A stretch of 64,000 bases of DNA from CAIKLP01 sp965279595 (GTDB taxonomy: Bacteria; Bacteroidota; Bacteroidia; Sphingobacteriales; Sphingobacteriaceae): the NCBI GenBank assembly GCA_965279595.1, contig OZ257246.1, positions 1,984,001-2,048,000 of the forward strand, read 5' to 3'. Made by a program: the position numbers and the translations under genes. The notes below the pieces were generated by a model. The model did not search any database. It was not told the DNA's origin and saw only the letters and a list, made by a program, of their open reading frames with translations. The stretch's first letter is position 1, and each line of letters begins with the position of its first letter. Positions 50,053 to 58,756 of the stretch are shown piece by piece.

Positions 50053-50176
50053 AACTAAAATTTAGGAATCAGAAAATCAATTTTCTTTCTATGAAGAATA
50101 AATCAATATTTTTATCAAATTTGAAATAGTTTAATTCAGGTTAAATTGATTTTAAAACTTTTAATTTTATAAGGAT

Positions 50177-51163
50177 ATGTTGAAGAAAAAAGTTGCATTA
50201 ATAGCAGGTGGATATACTGGAGAATCAGTTATTTCAATGAAAAGTGCTGCAATGGTTTCTAAGAGTTTGGACCGATCTGTTTATGATGTATTTTTTATTC
50301 TTATCACAAAAGAGAAATGGGTTTATATTGATGAAAACGAAGTTGAAACCCCAATTGATAAAAATGATTTTAGTATTCAGATAGGATCCAATAAAATAAA
50401 ATTTGATGTAGCATTTATCATTATCCATGGTTCTCCTGGAGAAGATGGAAAATTGCAAGGCTATTTTGAAATGATAGGTTTGCCATTTACTACTTGTGAT
50501 GCTATTACTTCTGCCATCACCATGAATAAGGCTTATACCAAAAGTGTTATTGCAGAAATTGATCAATTGAATGTTGCCAAGTCCATGCAATTATTTGCAA
50601 CACAAAGTTATACTGAGGAAGATATTTTATCCAAATTGAAACTTCCATTATTTGTGAAACCCAATAATGGTGGAAGCAGTATTGGCATGAGCAGAGTCAA
50701 CAATGAAACTGAACTAGGACCCGCATTGGCAAAGGCTTTCATAGAAGATGAACAAGTAATTGTAGAAGAATTTATTAGTGGTAGAGAATTTACAATCGGT
50801 GTAGCTCGAATTAAAAATAAAGTATGGGTACTACCTTCCACAGAAGTAATTTCCTCAAAAGAGTTTTTTGATTTTGAAGCAAAATATACAACTGGATTAA
50901 CTCAAGAAATTACTCCAGGTAGAATGTCTGAAATTGAAAAAGTAAAAGTTGAAAAAGTGGCTGCAACCATTTATGAAAAATTGAATTGCAAGGGTGTTGT
51001 TCGTATAGATTATATTTTACAAGATAATAGTAACAATATGTTTGTTTTGGAAATCAATACTGTTCCTGGTCAATCTGAGAACAGCATCATTCCTCAACAA
51101 GTCCGCGCCACTGGTATGGAAATGAAAGAGTTTTATGGATTGTTGATTGAAAGTGTTTGTTAA
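50177..51163 (+). CDS. ddl: D-alanine--D-alanine ligase
   Basis: 328 residues. ATP-grasp ligase making D-Ala-D-Ala for peptidoglycan. The N-terminus VALIAGGYTGESVISMKSAAMVSKSL, HGSPGEDGKLQGYFEMIGLPFTTCDAITSAITMNKAYTK, LPLFVKPNNGGSSIGMSRV and the metal/D-Ala2-binding VLEINTVPGQSENSIIPQQV are diagnostic. Length is as expected. It is divergent from the PASTA/MltG run, and its stop codon lies inside the left arm of the inverted-repeat element that follows. Confidence 0.97.
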   Translation: MLKKKVALIAGGYTGESVISMKSAAMVSKSLDRSVYDVFFILITKEKWVYIDENEVETPIDKNDFSIQIGSNKIKFDVAFIIIHGSPGEDGKLQGYFEMIGLPFTTCDAITSAITMNKAYTKSVIAEIDQLNVAKSMQLFATQSYTEEDILSKLKLPLFVKPNNGGSSIGMSRVNNETELGPALAKAFIEDEQVIVEEFISGREFTIGVARIKNKVWVLPSTEVISSKEFFDFEAKYTTGLTQEITPGRMSEIEKVKVEKVAATIYEKLNCKGVVRIDYILQDNSNNMFVLEINTVPGQSENSIIPQQVRATGMEMKEFYGLLIESVC

Positions 51164-51349
51164 TGTGTTAATTAGCTAATGTGTTGATGTGATGATGAAA
51201 GTATCAACTATTTTGATAATTAATAAGCTTTGAATGTATTTTATTATTTTAAATAAAGGTTAGAAATTATTAAAAGATCTTCAATCACCTTTTAAATATC
51301 CCATGGAATTCAATTAACACATCAACATATTAGCTAATTAACACATCAA
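51160..51349. repeat. 190-base element with 37-base imperfect inverted repeats (8-base word array)
   Basis: Bases 51160-51196 and the complement of 51313-51349 match at 33 of 37 positions, separated by 116 bases. The arms consist of degenerate 8-base words (TTAATGTG, TTAATTAG, CTAATGTG, TTGATGTG) and contain the perfect palindrome ATTAGCTAAT. The left arm holds the ddl stop codon (51161-51163), the right arm that of the opposing thioesterase gene (51346-51348). It has the same overall length as the element at 10001-10190 but unrelated words. No gene was found within it. Confidence 0.75.
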
Positions 51350-51774
51350 ACACTGTATTTCTCCACAATCCATTCCGGTATAACTTCCGATTTACCAGTT
51401 TGGGTATTTACCATTGTATAATGGAATTCTCCATCACAACAAATTTTTTCCGTTTTTTTATTTCGAATATGGAATTCAACAATACATCCTTTTAAAAGCA
51501 TTTCTTTAATTCCAGTTTGAACAATAAATCGATCACCTAAACCTAAAGGTCTTTTATAATTTACTATTGCTTTGCTCACTACCCAACCAAATTTATTTTC
51601 TAGAAATTGTTCCATCGGAAATAAATAATCTTTTTCCATTTGATCATATCTTGCTGCTAAAACATAGTCAAAATATCGACTATTATGAACGTGTTGATTC
51701 ATGTCAATATCGTCCGGTCGGACTTGCATTTCTGATTCAAATTTGCTGTAATTTATCATTGTTTTTTTTTGCAT
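51346..51774 (-). CDS. Acyl-CoA thioesterase (hotdog fold)
   Basis: 142 residues from ATG 51774, or 137 from ATG 51759; neither has a Shine-Dalgarno site. One 4HBT domain: VRPDDIDMNQHVHNSRYFDYVLAARYDQM contains the catalytic Asp and Asn-Gln-His of the FatA/YbgC-like group, and AIVNYKRPLGLGDRFIVQTGI follows. Hydrolyses an acyl-CoA or acyl-ACP; substrate not known. Its 3' end forms part of the inverted-repeat element it shares with ddl. Distinct from the thioesterase at 43631-44041 (little sequence in common outside the fold). Confidence 0.88.
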   Translation of the reverse strand: MQKKTMINYSKFESEMQVRPDDIDMNQHVHNSRYFDYVLAARYDQMEKDYLFPMEQFLENKFGWVVSKAIVNYKRPLGLGDRFIVQTGIKEMLLKGCIVEFHIRNKKTEKICCDGEFHYTMVNTQTGKSEVIPEWIVEKYSV

Positions 51775-52139
51775 AGTTGGGCAATTATTTTCTCTTTTTC
51801 AACCTTTTAATAAATAAAATTCAAAACCTAACTAATTGATGGTATTACTTTAGTAATTCTATGTAAGTATTTGTTTTTTAATACTTTATATTATTACTAA
51901 TTCTTGAAATTCTTGATTATTAGCAGTTTCCAAAACCATGCTTAATTCCCTTTTTCTCATTTTGGGAATCTTGGGTAAATATTTTTTTGAAGGCAAAAAG
52001 TGCCTTGGGAATGGGTTATTAAAGGTTCTTGATTTTTTTTGAAATTATCTTAAAACCTTCCTTGGGAAAGTCAGGATTTTCCATTATTTTTGTGGTCTAG
52101 TTAAATCAATTGTTAAACCGCTAAAATATAATTCAAGAG
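51775..52139 (+). other. 365-base rpsO upstream region with a possible small ORF
   Basis: Contains the rpsO promoter and leader, three copies of TTGGGAA (51962-51968, 52005-52011, 52062-52068) plus TTGGGTA (51971-51977), and a 6-bp hairpin AAGGCA/TGCCTT (51990-51995 with 52001-52006). A frame 51938-52042 would encode 34 residues, MLNSLFLILGILGKYFFEGK..., hydrophobic at the start, without a recognisable promoter or ribosome binding site. I judge it more likely chance than gene, but it is below usual length cutoffs and would be missed by annotation. Confidence 0.4.
52062..52092 (+). promoter_or_regulatory. rpsO promoter
   Basis: TTG at 52062-52064, 20 bases, then TATTTTTG at 52085-52092, an exact -7 box. 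Predicted leader about 40 bases to the ATG at 52140. The -33 region coincides with the third TTGGGAA copy. Confidence 0.65.
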
Positions 52140-52409
52140 ATGTATTTAAGTACTGAAAAGAAGAAAGAAATCTTCGGGTCATTCGGGAAGAATGAAGCTG
52201 ATACCGGGTCAGCAGAAGGGCAAATTGCTCTATTTACTCACAGAATCAGTCATTTGACTGGTCATTTGAAGAACAATCGTAAGGATTTTTCTACACAATT
52301 ATCGTTACAAAAATTAGTTGGAAAACGAAGAGCATTGTTGAATTACTTGATGCATAAAGACATTGAGCGCTACCGTGCTATTGTGAAGAAATTAGACTTA
52401 AGAAAATAA
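52140..52409 (+). CDS. rpsO: 30S ribosomal protein S15
   Basis: 89 residues, full length for the family. Binds 16S rRNA at the central-domain three-way junction. Recognised by YLSTEKKKEIFGSFGKNEADTGSAEGQIALFTHRISHLTGHLKNNRKDFSTQLSLQKLVGKRRALLNYLMHKDIERYRAIVKKLDLRK, with the conserved DTGSxEGQIALLTxRIxxLTxHLK block near residues 20-45. It precedes pnp, the classical rpsO-pnp arrangement, but a terminator and a separate pnp promoter lie between them. Confidence 0.98.
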   Translation: MYLSTEKKKEIFGSFGKNEADTGSAEGQIALFTHRISHLTGHLKNNRKDFSTQLSLQKLVGKRRALLNYLMHKDIERYRAIVKKLDLRK

Positions 52410-52429
52410 TTTTTCATGTTTTATGTTTT

Positions 52430-52466
52430 AAGAGCCGTCTCTGGATTATTCCAGAACGGCTTTTTT
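52430..52466 (+). terminator. Terminator between rpsO and pnp
   Basis: AGCCGT (52433-52438), a one-base bulge, TCTGG (52440-52444), 6-base loop, CCAGA, ACGGCT (52456-52461), then T6. An eleven-pair stem followed by a T run. Confidence 0.88.
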
Positions 52467-52515
52467 CATTTCTATTAGGCTGTATTTCACCGGTATGGAA
52501 TAGAATATATTTACG

Positions 52516-52523
52516 TACCTTTG
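52516..52523 (+). promoter_or_regulatory. -7 promoter box of pnp
   Basis: TACCTTTG at 52516-52523, exact match, 22 bases before the pnp ATG at 52546 and after the rpsO terminator, so pnp can be transcribed on its own. The -33 position is not a clear TTG. Confidence 0.6.
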
Positions 52524-52545
52524 CAGCAATTTAAACAAAAATAAT

Positions 52546-54699
52546 ATGTCGAAAATTGGAATAACCCATGAGTTTGAAATGGGTGATGGAAAAAAGATTT
52601 CCATCGAAACAGGGAAATTGGCTAAACAGGCTGATGGATCTGTTGTTGTAAAAATGGGAGATACGATGCTCCTAGCTACTGTTGTCTCTTCAAAAGATGC
52701 TAAAGAAGGATCTGATTTTTTGCCTTTATCGGTTGATTATCAAGAAAAATATGCATCAACAGGTAGAATCCCAGGTGGGTTCTTAAAACGTGAATCTAGA
52801 TTATCAGATTATGAAGTATTGATCAGTCGTTTGATTGATCGTGCTTTAAGACCTATGTTTCCGGAAGATTATCATGCCGATACACAAGTAATGGTATCCT
52901 TAATTTCTGCCGACAAAAACATAATGCCAGATGCTTTAGCAGCTTTAGCTGCATCAGCTGCAATCAGTATCAGTGATATCCCATTTAATGGTCCAATTTC
53001 TGAAGTTCGTGTTGCTCGTATAGATGGTAAATTTATTGTAAATCCTACAATCTCTGAATTAGCAAATGCTGATATTGAGTTAATTGTTGCAGGTTCTGCA
53101 AAAGATATTTGTATGGTTGAAGGGGAAATGAATGAAGTGTCTGAAAATGAAATGGCTGAAGCTATTCGCATTGCACACGCAGCAATTCAATTACAAGTTC
53201 AAGCACAAACTGATTTCATTAATAAAGTTGGTATAAAAGCAAAACGTGAATACAAACATGAGCCAGATGCAAACCCTGCTTTATGGGATCAAATTAAAGC
53301 ATTTGCTTATGATCGTATCTATGCTGTAGCAAAATCAGCTTTAGGAAAAGATGAACGTTCTGTGGCTTTCAAAGCTATTCGCAAAGAGTTTGAAGCAACT
53401 GTTGCTGAACAAATGACTGATAATGGTTTTGTTTATTTAATGAAAAAATATTACCACGATATTGAAAAAGAAGCAATTCGTGCAATGATTTTAAATGATT
53501 CAATTCGTTTAGATGGAAGACATAGTAAACAAATTCGTCCAATTTGGTCAGAGATTGGTTACTTACCTTCAGCACATGGTTCAGCAATATTTACACGTGG
53601 CGAAACACAATCATTAACTTCAGTAACATTAGGTGCAAAAACTGATGAGCAGTTAATTGATGGTGCCATGTTCTTTGGCCATAATAAATTTATGCTTCAT
53701 TATAATTTCCCTGGTTTTTCTACTGGAGAAGTTCGTCCAAATAGAGGTCCAGGTAGAAGAGAAGTGGGACATGGTAATTTGGCAATGCGTTCATTGAAAA
53801 AAGTTTTACCTGGAGCTGATCAAAATCCTTATGTGATACGTATTGTTTCTGATATTTTAGAATCAAATGGTTCATCATCTATGGCTACAGTGTGCGCAGG
53901 TACATTGGCTTTGATGGATGCAGGGGTTAAAATTTCAGGTCCAGTTTCTGGTATTGCAATGGGGTTAATTAGTGATCCTGTAACTAAGAAGTATGCTATT
54001 CTTTCAGACATTTTAGGTGATGAAGATCATTTAGGAGATATGGATTTTAAAGTAACTGGTACTGCTAAAGGTATTACTGCTTGTCAAATGGACTTGAAAA
54101 TAGATGGTCTTTCTTATGAAGTTTTAGCAGAAGCTTTACACCAAGCAAAAGAAGGTCGTGCACATATTTTAGGCGAAATGCTAAAAACTATTGAACAACC
54201 TCGTGAAGATTATAAACCACATGCTCCACGTATTGTTGAAATGCGTATTGCAAAAGAGTTTATTGGTGCGATTATCGGACCTGGAGGTAAAATCATTCAA
54301 GAAATGCAACGTGAAAGTGGTGCAACTATCAGTATTGAAGAAAAAGACAATATGGGTATTGTTCAAATTTACGCTGATAACAAAGAAGCAATTGATGCAG
54401 TTTACAATAAAATCAAAGGTATCACAGCAACTGCAGAAGTAGGTGAAATCTATGAAGGTAAAGTGAAATCAATCATGCCATTTGGTGCATTTGTTGAAAT
54501 TATGCCAGGGAAAGATGGATTATTACACATTTCAGAAATAGATTGGAAACGTTATGAAACAATGGAAGGTGTACTTACTGAAGGCGAAATTGTCAAAGTA
54601 AAATTAATCGAAATTGATAAGAAAACAGGAAAGATGAAATTATCTCGTAAGGTATTATTACCTCGACCAGAGAAAACAGAATCTGAACCAAAAGCATAA
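52546..54699 (+). CDS. pnp: Polyribonucleotide nucleotidyltransferase
   Basis: 717 residues. Two RNase PH domains (about 15-150 and 320-545), a helical linker, a KH domain (about 560-620, with EFIGAIIGPGGKIIQEMQRESGATISIEE carrying the GxxG loop) and an S1 domain (about 630-700, GEIYEGKVKSIMPFGAFVEIMPGKDGLLHISEI). ALRPMFPEDYHADTQVMVSLISAD and the second-domain HYNFPGFSTGEVRPNRGPGRREVGHGNLAMRSL are classic. It degrades RNA 3'-5' by phosphorolysis and can add tails. Own promoter after the rpsO terminator, own terminator shared with yceI. Confidence 0.98.
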   Translation: MSKIGITHEFEMGDGKKISIETGKLAKQADGSVVVKMGDTMLLATVVSSKDAKEGSDFLPLSVDYQEKYASTGRIPGGFLKRESRLSDYEVLISRLIDRALRPMFPEDYHADTQVMVSLISADKNIMPDALAALAASAAISISDIPFNGPISEVRVARIDGKFIVNPTISELANADIELIVAGSAKDICMVEGEMNEVSENEMAEAIRIAHAAIQLQVQAQTDFINKVGIKAKREYKHEPDANPALWDQIKAFAYDRIYAVAKSALGKDERSVAFKAIRKEFEATVAEQMTDNGFVYLMKKYYHDIEKEAIRAMILNDSIRLDGRHSKQIRPIWSEIGYLPSAHGSAIFTRGETQSLTSVTLGAKTDEQLIDGAMFFGHNKFMLHYNFPGFSTGEVRPNRGPGRREVGHGNLAMRSLKKVLPGADQNPYVIRIVSDILESNGSSSMATVCAGTLALMDAGVKISGPVSGIAMGLISDPVTKKYAILSDILGDEDHLGDMDFKVTGTAKGITACQMDLKIDGLSYEVLAEALHQAKEGRAHILGEMLKTIEQPREDYKPHAPRIVEMRIAKEFIGAIIGPGGKIIQEMQRESGATISIEEKDNMGIVQIYADNKEAIDAVYNKIKGITATAEVGEIYEGKVKSIMPFGAFVEIMPGKDGLLHISEIDWKRYETMEGVLTEGEIVKVKLIEIDKKTGKMKLSRKVLLPRPEKTESEPKA

Positions 54700-54710
54700 A
54701 AAAAAGCAAA

Positions 54711-54743
54711 AAAAAACCTGATCAATTTGATCAGGTTTTTTTT
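54711..54743. terminator. Bidirectional terminator between pnp and the YceI gene
   Basis: CCTGATCA (54717-54724) pairs with TGATCAGG (54728-54735) around a 3-base loop, extended by A and T tracts on either side into a longer AU stem. Confidence 0.9.
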
Positions 54744-54755
54744 ATGTATTAATTT

Positions 54756-55316
54756 TTATTTTTTCTCCGGACGTACATAAAGACTGTAGTTCCCATTTAC
54801 ACTAACTTTTACAACTTCAGCTATTTTCTCTGACATAACACTAGGAATTTTGATGTTATGATCTTTACAAGCAACATCAAATTGACTTACAATTGAGATA
54901 TTGTTTCCTTTGATGGTGATTGTTCCAGGAATCGTACGATCTTTCTCTACACCATGCATAGATAGCTTTCCAGATACAGTCACATTGTAAGTTCCATCTT
55001 TTTTCCAGTCAATGGTTTCATTAATTTTTCCAACAAATTTTGAATCTGGATATTTATCACTCTCCATATAATTCTCATTGAAATGTTCTTGCATCAATGA
55101 ACTTTTAAATGTGAAGGATTTGATTTGTACTAGAAATAAAAAGTCATTCTTTACTGTAGTTAAAACGGAACTTCCGTTTTTTGTATCTGCTGCAATGTCT
55201 TCCAAAGCTGCAGAGGAGAAAAAGCCAATAGAAACAGCTTTGGAAGTATAAACTTCTTGGGCTTTAACTTGACAAAAAATGGCAATAGCGCCTAATAATA
55301 AAAATAGTTTTTTCAT
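54756..55316 (-). CDS. YceI-family periplasmic protein
   Basis: 186 residues with a signal peptide (MKKLFLLLGAIAIFCQVKA). The YceI lipocalin-like barrel is recognised by VYTSKAVSIGFFSSAALEDIAADTKNGSSVL, FLVQIKSFTFKSSLMQEHFNENYMESDKYPDSKFVGKI and GKLSMHGVEKDRTIPGTITIKG. The family binds isoprenoid quinones or other lipids, with a polyprenyl ligand in the structure of the Thermus relative. The specific role is not known. Convergent with pnp. Confidence 0.93.
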   Translation of the reverse strand: MKKLFLLLGAIAIFCQVKAQEVYTSKAVSIGFFSSAALEDIAADTKNGSSVLTTVKNDFLFLVQIKSFTFKSSLMQEHFNENYMESDKYPDSKFVGKINETIDWKKDGTYNVTVSGKLSMHGVEKDRTIPGTITIKGNNISIVSQFDVACKDHNIKIPSVMSEKIAEVVKVSVNGNYSLYVRPEKK

Positions 55317-55542
55317 ATAAGATTTTGGTTGTTTGATTTAAGTACTTGCTAATAAACGATTTGATTTACGTATAATTATCTATTCGCGGTTCTAAGATAG
55401 AAATATTTTTTAAAATCAATAGTTAAGGTATGCTTTACAAATTGTTTAATTAATGTACTTTTACCATAATTAAAACAAATAATAGTTAAGCGATTTAGGC
55501 TTGATTATTAGAACAAAATTGTAATAATTTAATCCCTTTTAT

Positions 55543-56214
55543 ATGAAACATTTAATTGCTCCCTCCATTTTATCAGCTGATTTTGCCAATTTACAGGCAG
55601 ATATAGAAATGATTAATGAAAGTGATGCAGATTGGTTTCATGTTGATGTAATGGATGGAGTTTTTGTACCTAATATTTCATTTGGCTTTCCAATTATTTC
55701 TTCCATCAAACATTATGCAAAAAAACCATTAGATGTTCATTTAATGATAGTGGATCCTGACCGATATTTAGAACAATTTAAAAAGGTGGGTGCAGATATT
55801 CTAACTGTACATTATGAAGCTTGTCCTCATTTAAACCGAACCATATCTGCCATACATCAGTTAGGTATGAAAGCTGGTGTAGCAATTAATCCACATACGC
55901 CAGTTTCAGTTCTTGAAGATATTTTACAAGAAGTAGATTTAGTTTGTATGATGAGCGTAAACCCAGGATTTGGGGGGCAAAAATTTATTGAAAACACTTA
56001 TCAAAAAATAAGAAAACTTAGGGAATTAAGCTTGAGCTTGAATACTGAAGTGATGATTGAAATTGATGGTGGTGTTAGTAAACAAAATGCACTGGCATTG
56101 CTCAAGGCAGGTGCAGATGTACTTGTTGCTGGTAATGCTGTCTTTGCAGCTGAAAATCAAACTGAAATGATTTCAGAATTGAAAAGATTACGACTCGATA
56201 CCTTTGAAGTATAA
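55543..56214 (+). CDS. rpe: Ribulose-phosphate 3-epimerase
   Basis: 223 residues, a TIM-barrel enzyme interconverting ribulose-5-P and xylulose-5-P. Motifs: IAPSILSADFANLQADIEMI, DADWFHVDVMDGVFVPNISFG, PLDVHLMI, MMSVNPGFGGQKFI and EIDGGVSKQNALALLKAGADVLVAGNAVF. The active-site pairs (His-Asp in HVDVMDG, DVHLM, and Asp in EIDGG) are intact. It is followed by the TonB receptor gene after 17 bases. The 226 bases before it hold no exact promoter match. Confidence 0.97.
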   Translation: MKHLIAPSILSADFANLQADIEMINESDADWFHVDVMDGVFVPNISFGFPIISSIKHYAKKPLDVHLMIVDPDRYLEQFKKVGADILTVHYEACPHLNRTISAIHQLGMKAGVAINPHTPVSVLEDILQEVDLVCMMSVNPGFGGQKFIENTYQKIRKLRELSLSLNTEVMIEIDGGVSKQNALALLKAGADVLVAGNAVFAAENQTEMISELKRLRLDTFEV

Positions 56215-56231
56215 TTTTCGTTAACTGAATC

Positions 56232-58679
56232 ATGTTTCGAAAAATTTTCATTTTCATTTTATTCTTTACCATCACTTGCAGCTGCTATTCTCAAAAGCGT
56301 GCCTTGGTGTTTGGTAATATAAAAGATGAATTGGGAAAGCCGTTTCCATTAGTTAATGTATCCATTGTAGGAACTAACATTGGCACTAAAACCGATGATA
56401 ATGGTTATTATGAATTGAAAATTCCAGCTGATACTATTATTGATATTGTATATATGTCGTTGGGTTTTGAAAAATTCAACATTAGTATAAAATTAAAAAA
56501 TGCCGAAAGAAAAAGAATAGATCATCAATTCAATAAAAAATCATTCGACATTAAAGAAGTATTAATAAATAGCGATGAAGATCGAAGATCAGGTATTAAT
56601 AAAATTGACCCTAAACTTATTACAAGTTTGCCTTCCGTGTCTGGAAACTTCGAAGCTATCTTAAAAACTTTACCAGGTGTAAATTCTAATAATGAATTAA
56701 GTTCTCAATACACCGTTCGAGGTGGAAACTTTGATGAAAATTTAGTTTATGTAAATGATGTTGAAATTTACCGACCATTTTTAGTTCGTTCAGGCCAACA
56801 AGAAGGATTGAGTTTTATCAATTCAGATATGGTGAAATCAGTAAAATTTTCTGCAGGTGGCTTTGAATCTAAATATGGCGATAAACTTTCTTCTGTTCTA
56901 GATATTACTTATAAAAGGCCTAAAGACTTTGCTGGTACTGTTTCTGCAGGCTTATTAAACCAATCATTAAGTATTGAAGGCACAAATAAAAACAGACGAT
57001 TAAGTTATTTATTAGGTGCTCGACAAAAATCAACTAAATATGTTTTAGGATCTTTAGATACAGATGGTGATTATCAACCAAGCTTTACAGATTTACAAAC
57101 ATTTATTACATATGATATTACAACGGATTGGGAAATATCCTTTTTAGGAAATTATAATAGAAATAAATATTTAGTAATTCCTGAAAGTAGAGAAACTACT
57201 TTTGGAACTTTCAATGAAGTTTTGCGTTTATCTATCTTTTTTGAAGGACAAGAATTAGATGAGTATGAATCTTCACTTGCTGCAATGACAGCAACTTACA
57301 GCCCAAATGATTTTTTGAAATTGAAATTTATATCTTCTAGATATAAATCTTTTGAACAAGAAACTTATGATATCAATGGGCAGTATATTTTTGACGAAAT
57401 TGAAAGTGATTTTGGAAAAGAGACTTTTGGTCAAGTAAAGGCGAATAGAGGAGTAGGAAGTTATTTAAATCATGGAAGAAATTTCTTAGAAGCAGAAGTA
57501 AGATCATTAGAACATAAGGGGTCATATATTAAAAAATACAATTTGTTTTCATGGGGAGTACGATACCAAAATGAAAATATTATTGATAAATTAAGTGAAT
57601 GGAATTTAATTGATTCCGCTGGATATGCAGTACCTGATCTATCAGATGAAATACAAATGCAAGATGTTATTCGCACTAAGATAACTTTGCAAACTAATAG
57701 AGTAAATGGGTATATTCAAAATGCATTTAGTTTTTCTGATAAAAGTCCATTTGTATTTACTATCGGATTAAGAGCTACTTATTGGGATTACACCAATGAA
57801 GCAAATTTTAGTCCGAGAACGAGCTTATCTTATCAACCAAAATGGAAAAGCGATTGGATTTTCAGAGCTTCTACTGGATTGTATTATCAACCACCTTTTT
57901 ATCGTGATTTAAGAAATTATGATGGAACACTTTCATCTAATCCAGCTGCACAAAAATCAATTCATTATGTACTTGGTGCCGATCATCAATTTAAATTTTT
58001 TGGAGGAAGAAAATTTAAATTGATCTCTGAAATCTATTATAAACAAATGGATCAAATTATTCCTTATGAAGTGGATAATGTAAGAATTCGTTATTATGCA
58101 AATGATAAAGCTACTGCTTATGCTCAAGGTATGGATTTTAAAATCAATGGAGAATTTGTGAAAGATTTAGAGTCATGGTTTAGTTTGAGTTTATTGAAAA
58201 CTGAAGAAAATGTGAAAGGTGATTTTAGTACTATCAAAAATTTACAAGGCTTAGATTCTGCGAAAACCTTCTATGGTAATATTCCTCGTCCAACAGATCA
58301 ACGATTTACATTTTCTGTATTTTTTCAAGATAATTTAAATAAAGATCCAAGTTTTAAAGTACACTTAAATGTGGTATTTGGTTCTCGTTTGCCTTTTGGT
58401 CCACCTGATTATGCCAGGTATAAAGACACACTCAGGATGCCTCCTTATTGGAGGGCGGATATAGGCTTTAGTAAAGAATATATTGGCAAGAGAGAAGGCG
58501 GGAAGGCTAAAATTGGTCCATTCAAATCAATCATGCTTTATGCTGAAGTTTTTAATTTATTCAAACGTTCTAATACAATTTCTTATTTGTGGATAAGGGA
58601 TGTTAATGCACAACAATTTGCAGTGCCCAATTATTTGACATCTAGACAAATAAATGTAAGAGTAGTTGGGCGATTTTAA
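56232..58679 (+). CDS. TonB-dependent receptor with carboxypeptidase-regulatory-like N-terminal domain
   Basis: 815 residues. Signal peptide MFRKIFIFILFFTITCSCYSQ, then a CarboxypepD_reg-like beta-sandwich (about 24-105: VFGNIKDELGKPFPLVNVSIVGTNIGTKTDDNGYYELKIP), a plug domain (about 110-225, LITSLPSVSGNFEAILKTLPGVNSNNELSSQYTVRGGNFDENLVYVNDVEIYRPF) and a ~22-strand outer membrane barrel to the C-terminus, with a terminal aromatic strand (INVRVVGRF). It is not a SusC because it lacks the Sus-specific extra N-terminal extension and no SusD gene follows. Substrate unknown; iron-chelate, nickel or peptide uptake are all possible. 17 bases after rpe, so co-transcribed. Confidence 0.93.
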   Translation: MFRKIFIFILFFTITCSCYSQKRALVFGNIKDELGKPFPLVNVSIVGTNIGTKTDDNGYYELKIPADTIIDIVYMSLGFEKFNISIKLKNAERKRIDHQFNKKSFDIKEVLINSDEDRRSGINKIDPKLITSLPSVSGNFEAILKTLPGVNSNNELSSQYTVRGGNFDENLVYVNDVEIYRPFLVRSGQQEGLSFINSDMVKSVKFSAGGFESKYGDKLSSVLDITYKRPKDFAGTVSAGLLNQSLSIEGTNKNRRLSYLLGARQKSTKYVLGSLDTDGDYQPSFTDLQTFITYDITTDWEISFLGNYNRNKYLVIPESRETTFGTFNEVLRLSIFFEGQELDEYESSLAAMTATYSPNDFLKLKFISSRYKSFEQETYDINGQYIFDEIESDFGKETFGQVKANRGVGSYLNHGRNFLEAEVRSLEHKGSYIKKYNLFSWGVRYQNENIIDKLSEWNLIDSAGYAVPDLSDEIQMQDVIRTKITLQTNRVNGYIQNAFSFSDKSPFVFTIGLRATYWDYTNEANFSPRTSLSYQPKWKSDWIFRASTGLYYQPPFYRDLRNYDGTLSSNPAAQKSIHYVLGADHQFKFFGGRKFKLISEIYYKQMDQIIPYEVDNVRIRYYANDKATAYAQGMDFKINGEFVKDLESWFSLSLLKTEENVKGDFSTIKNLQGLDSAKTFYGNIPRPTDQRFTFSVFFQDNLNKDPSFKVHLNVVFGSRLPFGPPDYARYKDTLRMPPYWRADIGFSKEYIGKREGGKAKIGPFKSIMLYAEVFNLFKRSNTISYLWIRDVNAQQFAVPNYLTSRQINVRVVGRF

Positions 58680-58701
58680 CTGAATATTGAATTTTAGTTG
58701 A

Positions 58702-58732
58702 TTTGCATAACATAGGATAGTTTTTACCTTTG
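58702..58732 (+). promoter_or_regulatory. serC-serA-DUF1015 promoter
   Basis: TTTG at 58702-58705, exactly 19 bases, then TACCTTTG at 58725-58732: a complete consensus match. The leader to the serC ATG at 58757 is about 20 bases. An in-frame TTG at 58730 lies inside the -7 box and so cannot start the protein. Confidence 0.85.
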
Positions 58733-58756
58733 TATCATATTTTAAAACCTATTAAA

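Noticed and set aside
56232..58679. SusC-type receptor of a polysaccharide utilisation locus
   Set aside because: No SusD-like gene or glycoside hydrolase nearby, and the length (815) is that of a general TonB receptor.
58730..58756. Earlier TTG start of serC
   Set aside because: The TTG is part of the -7 promoter box, so it would not be within the message.
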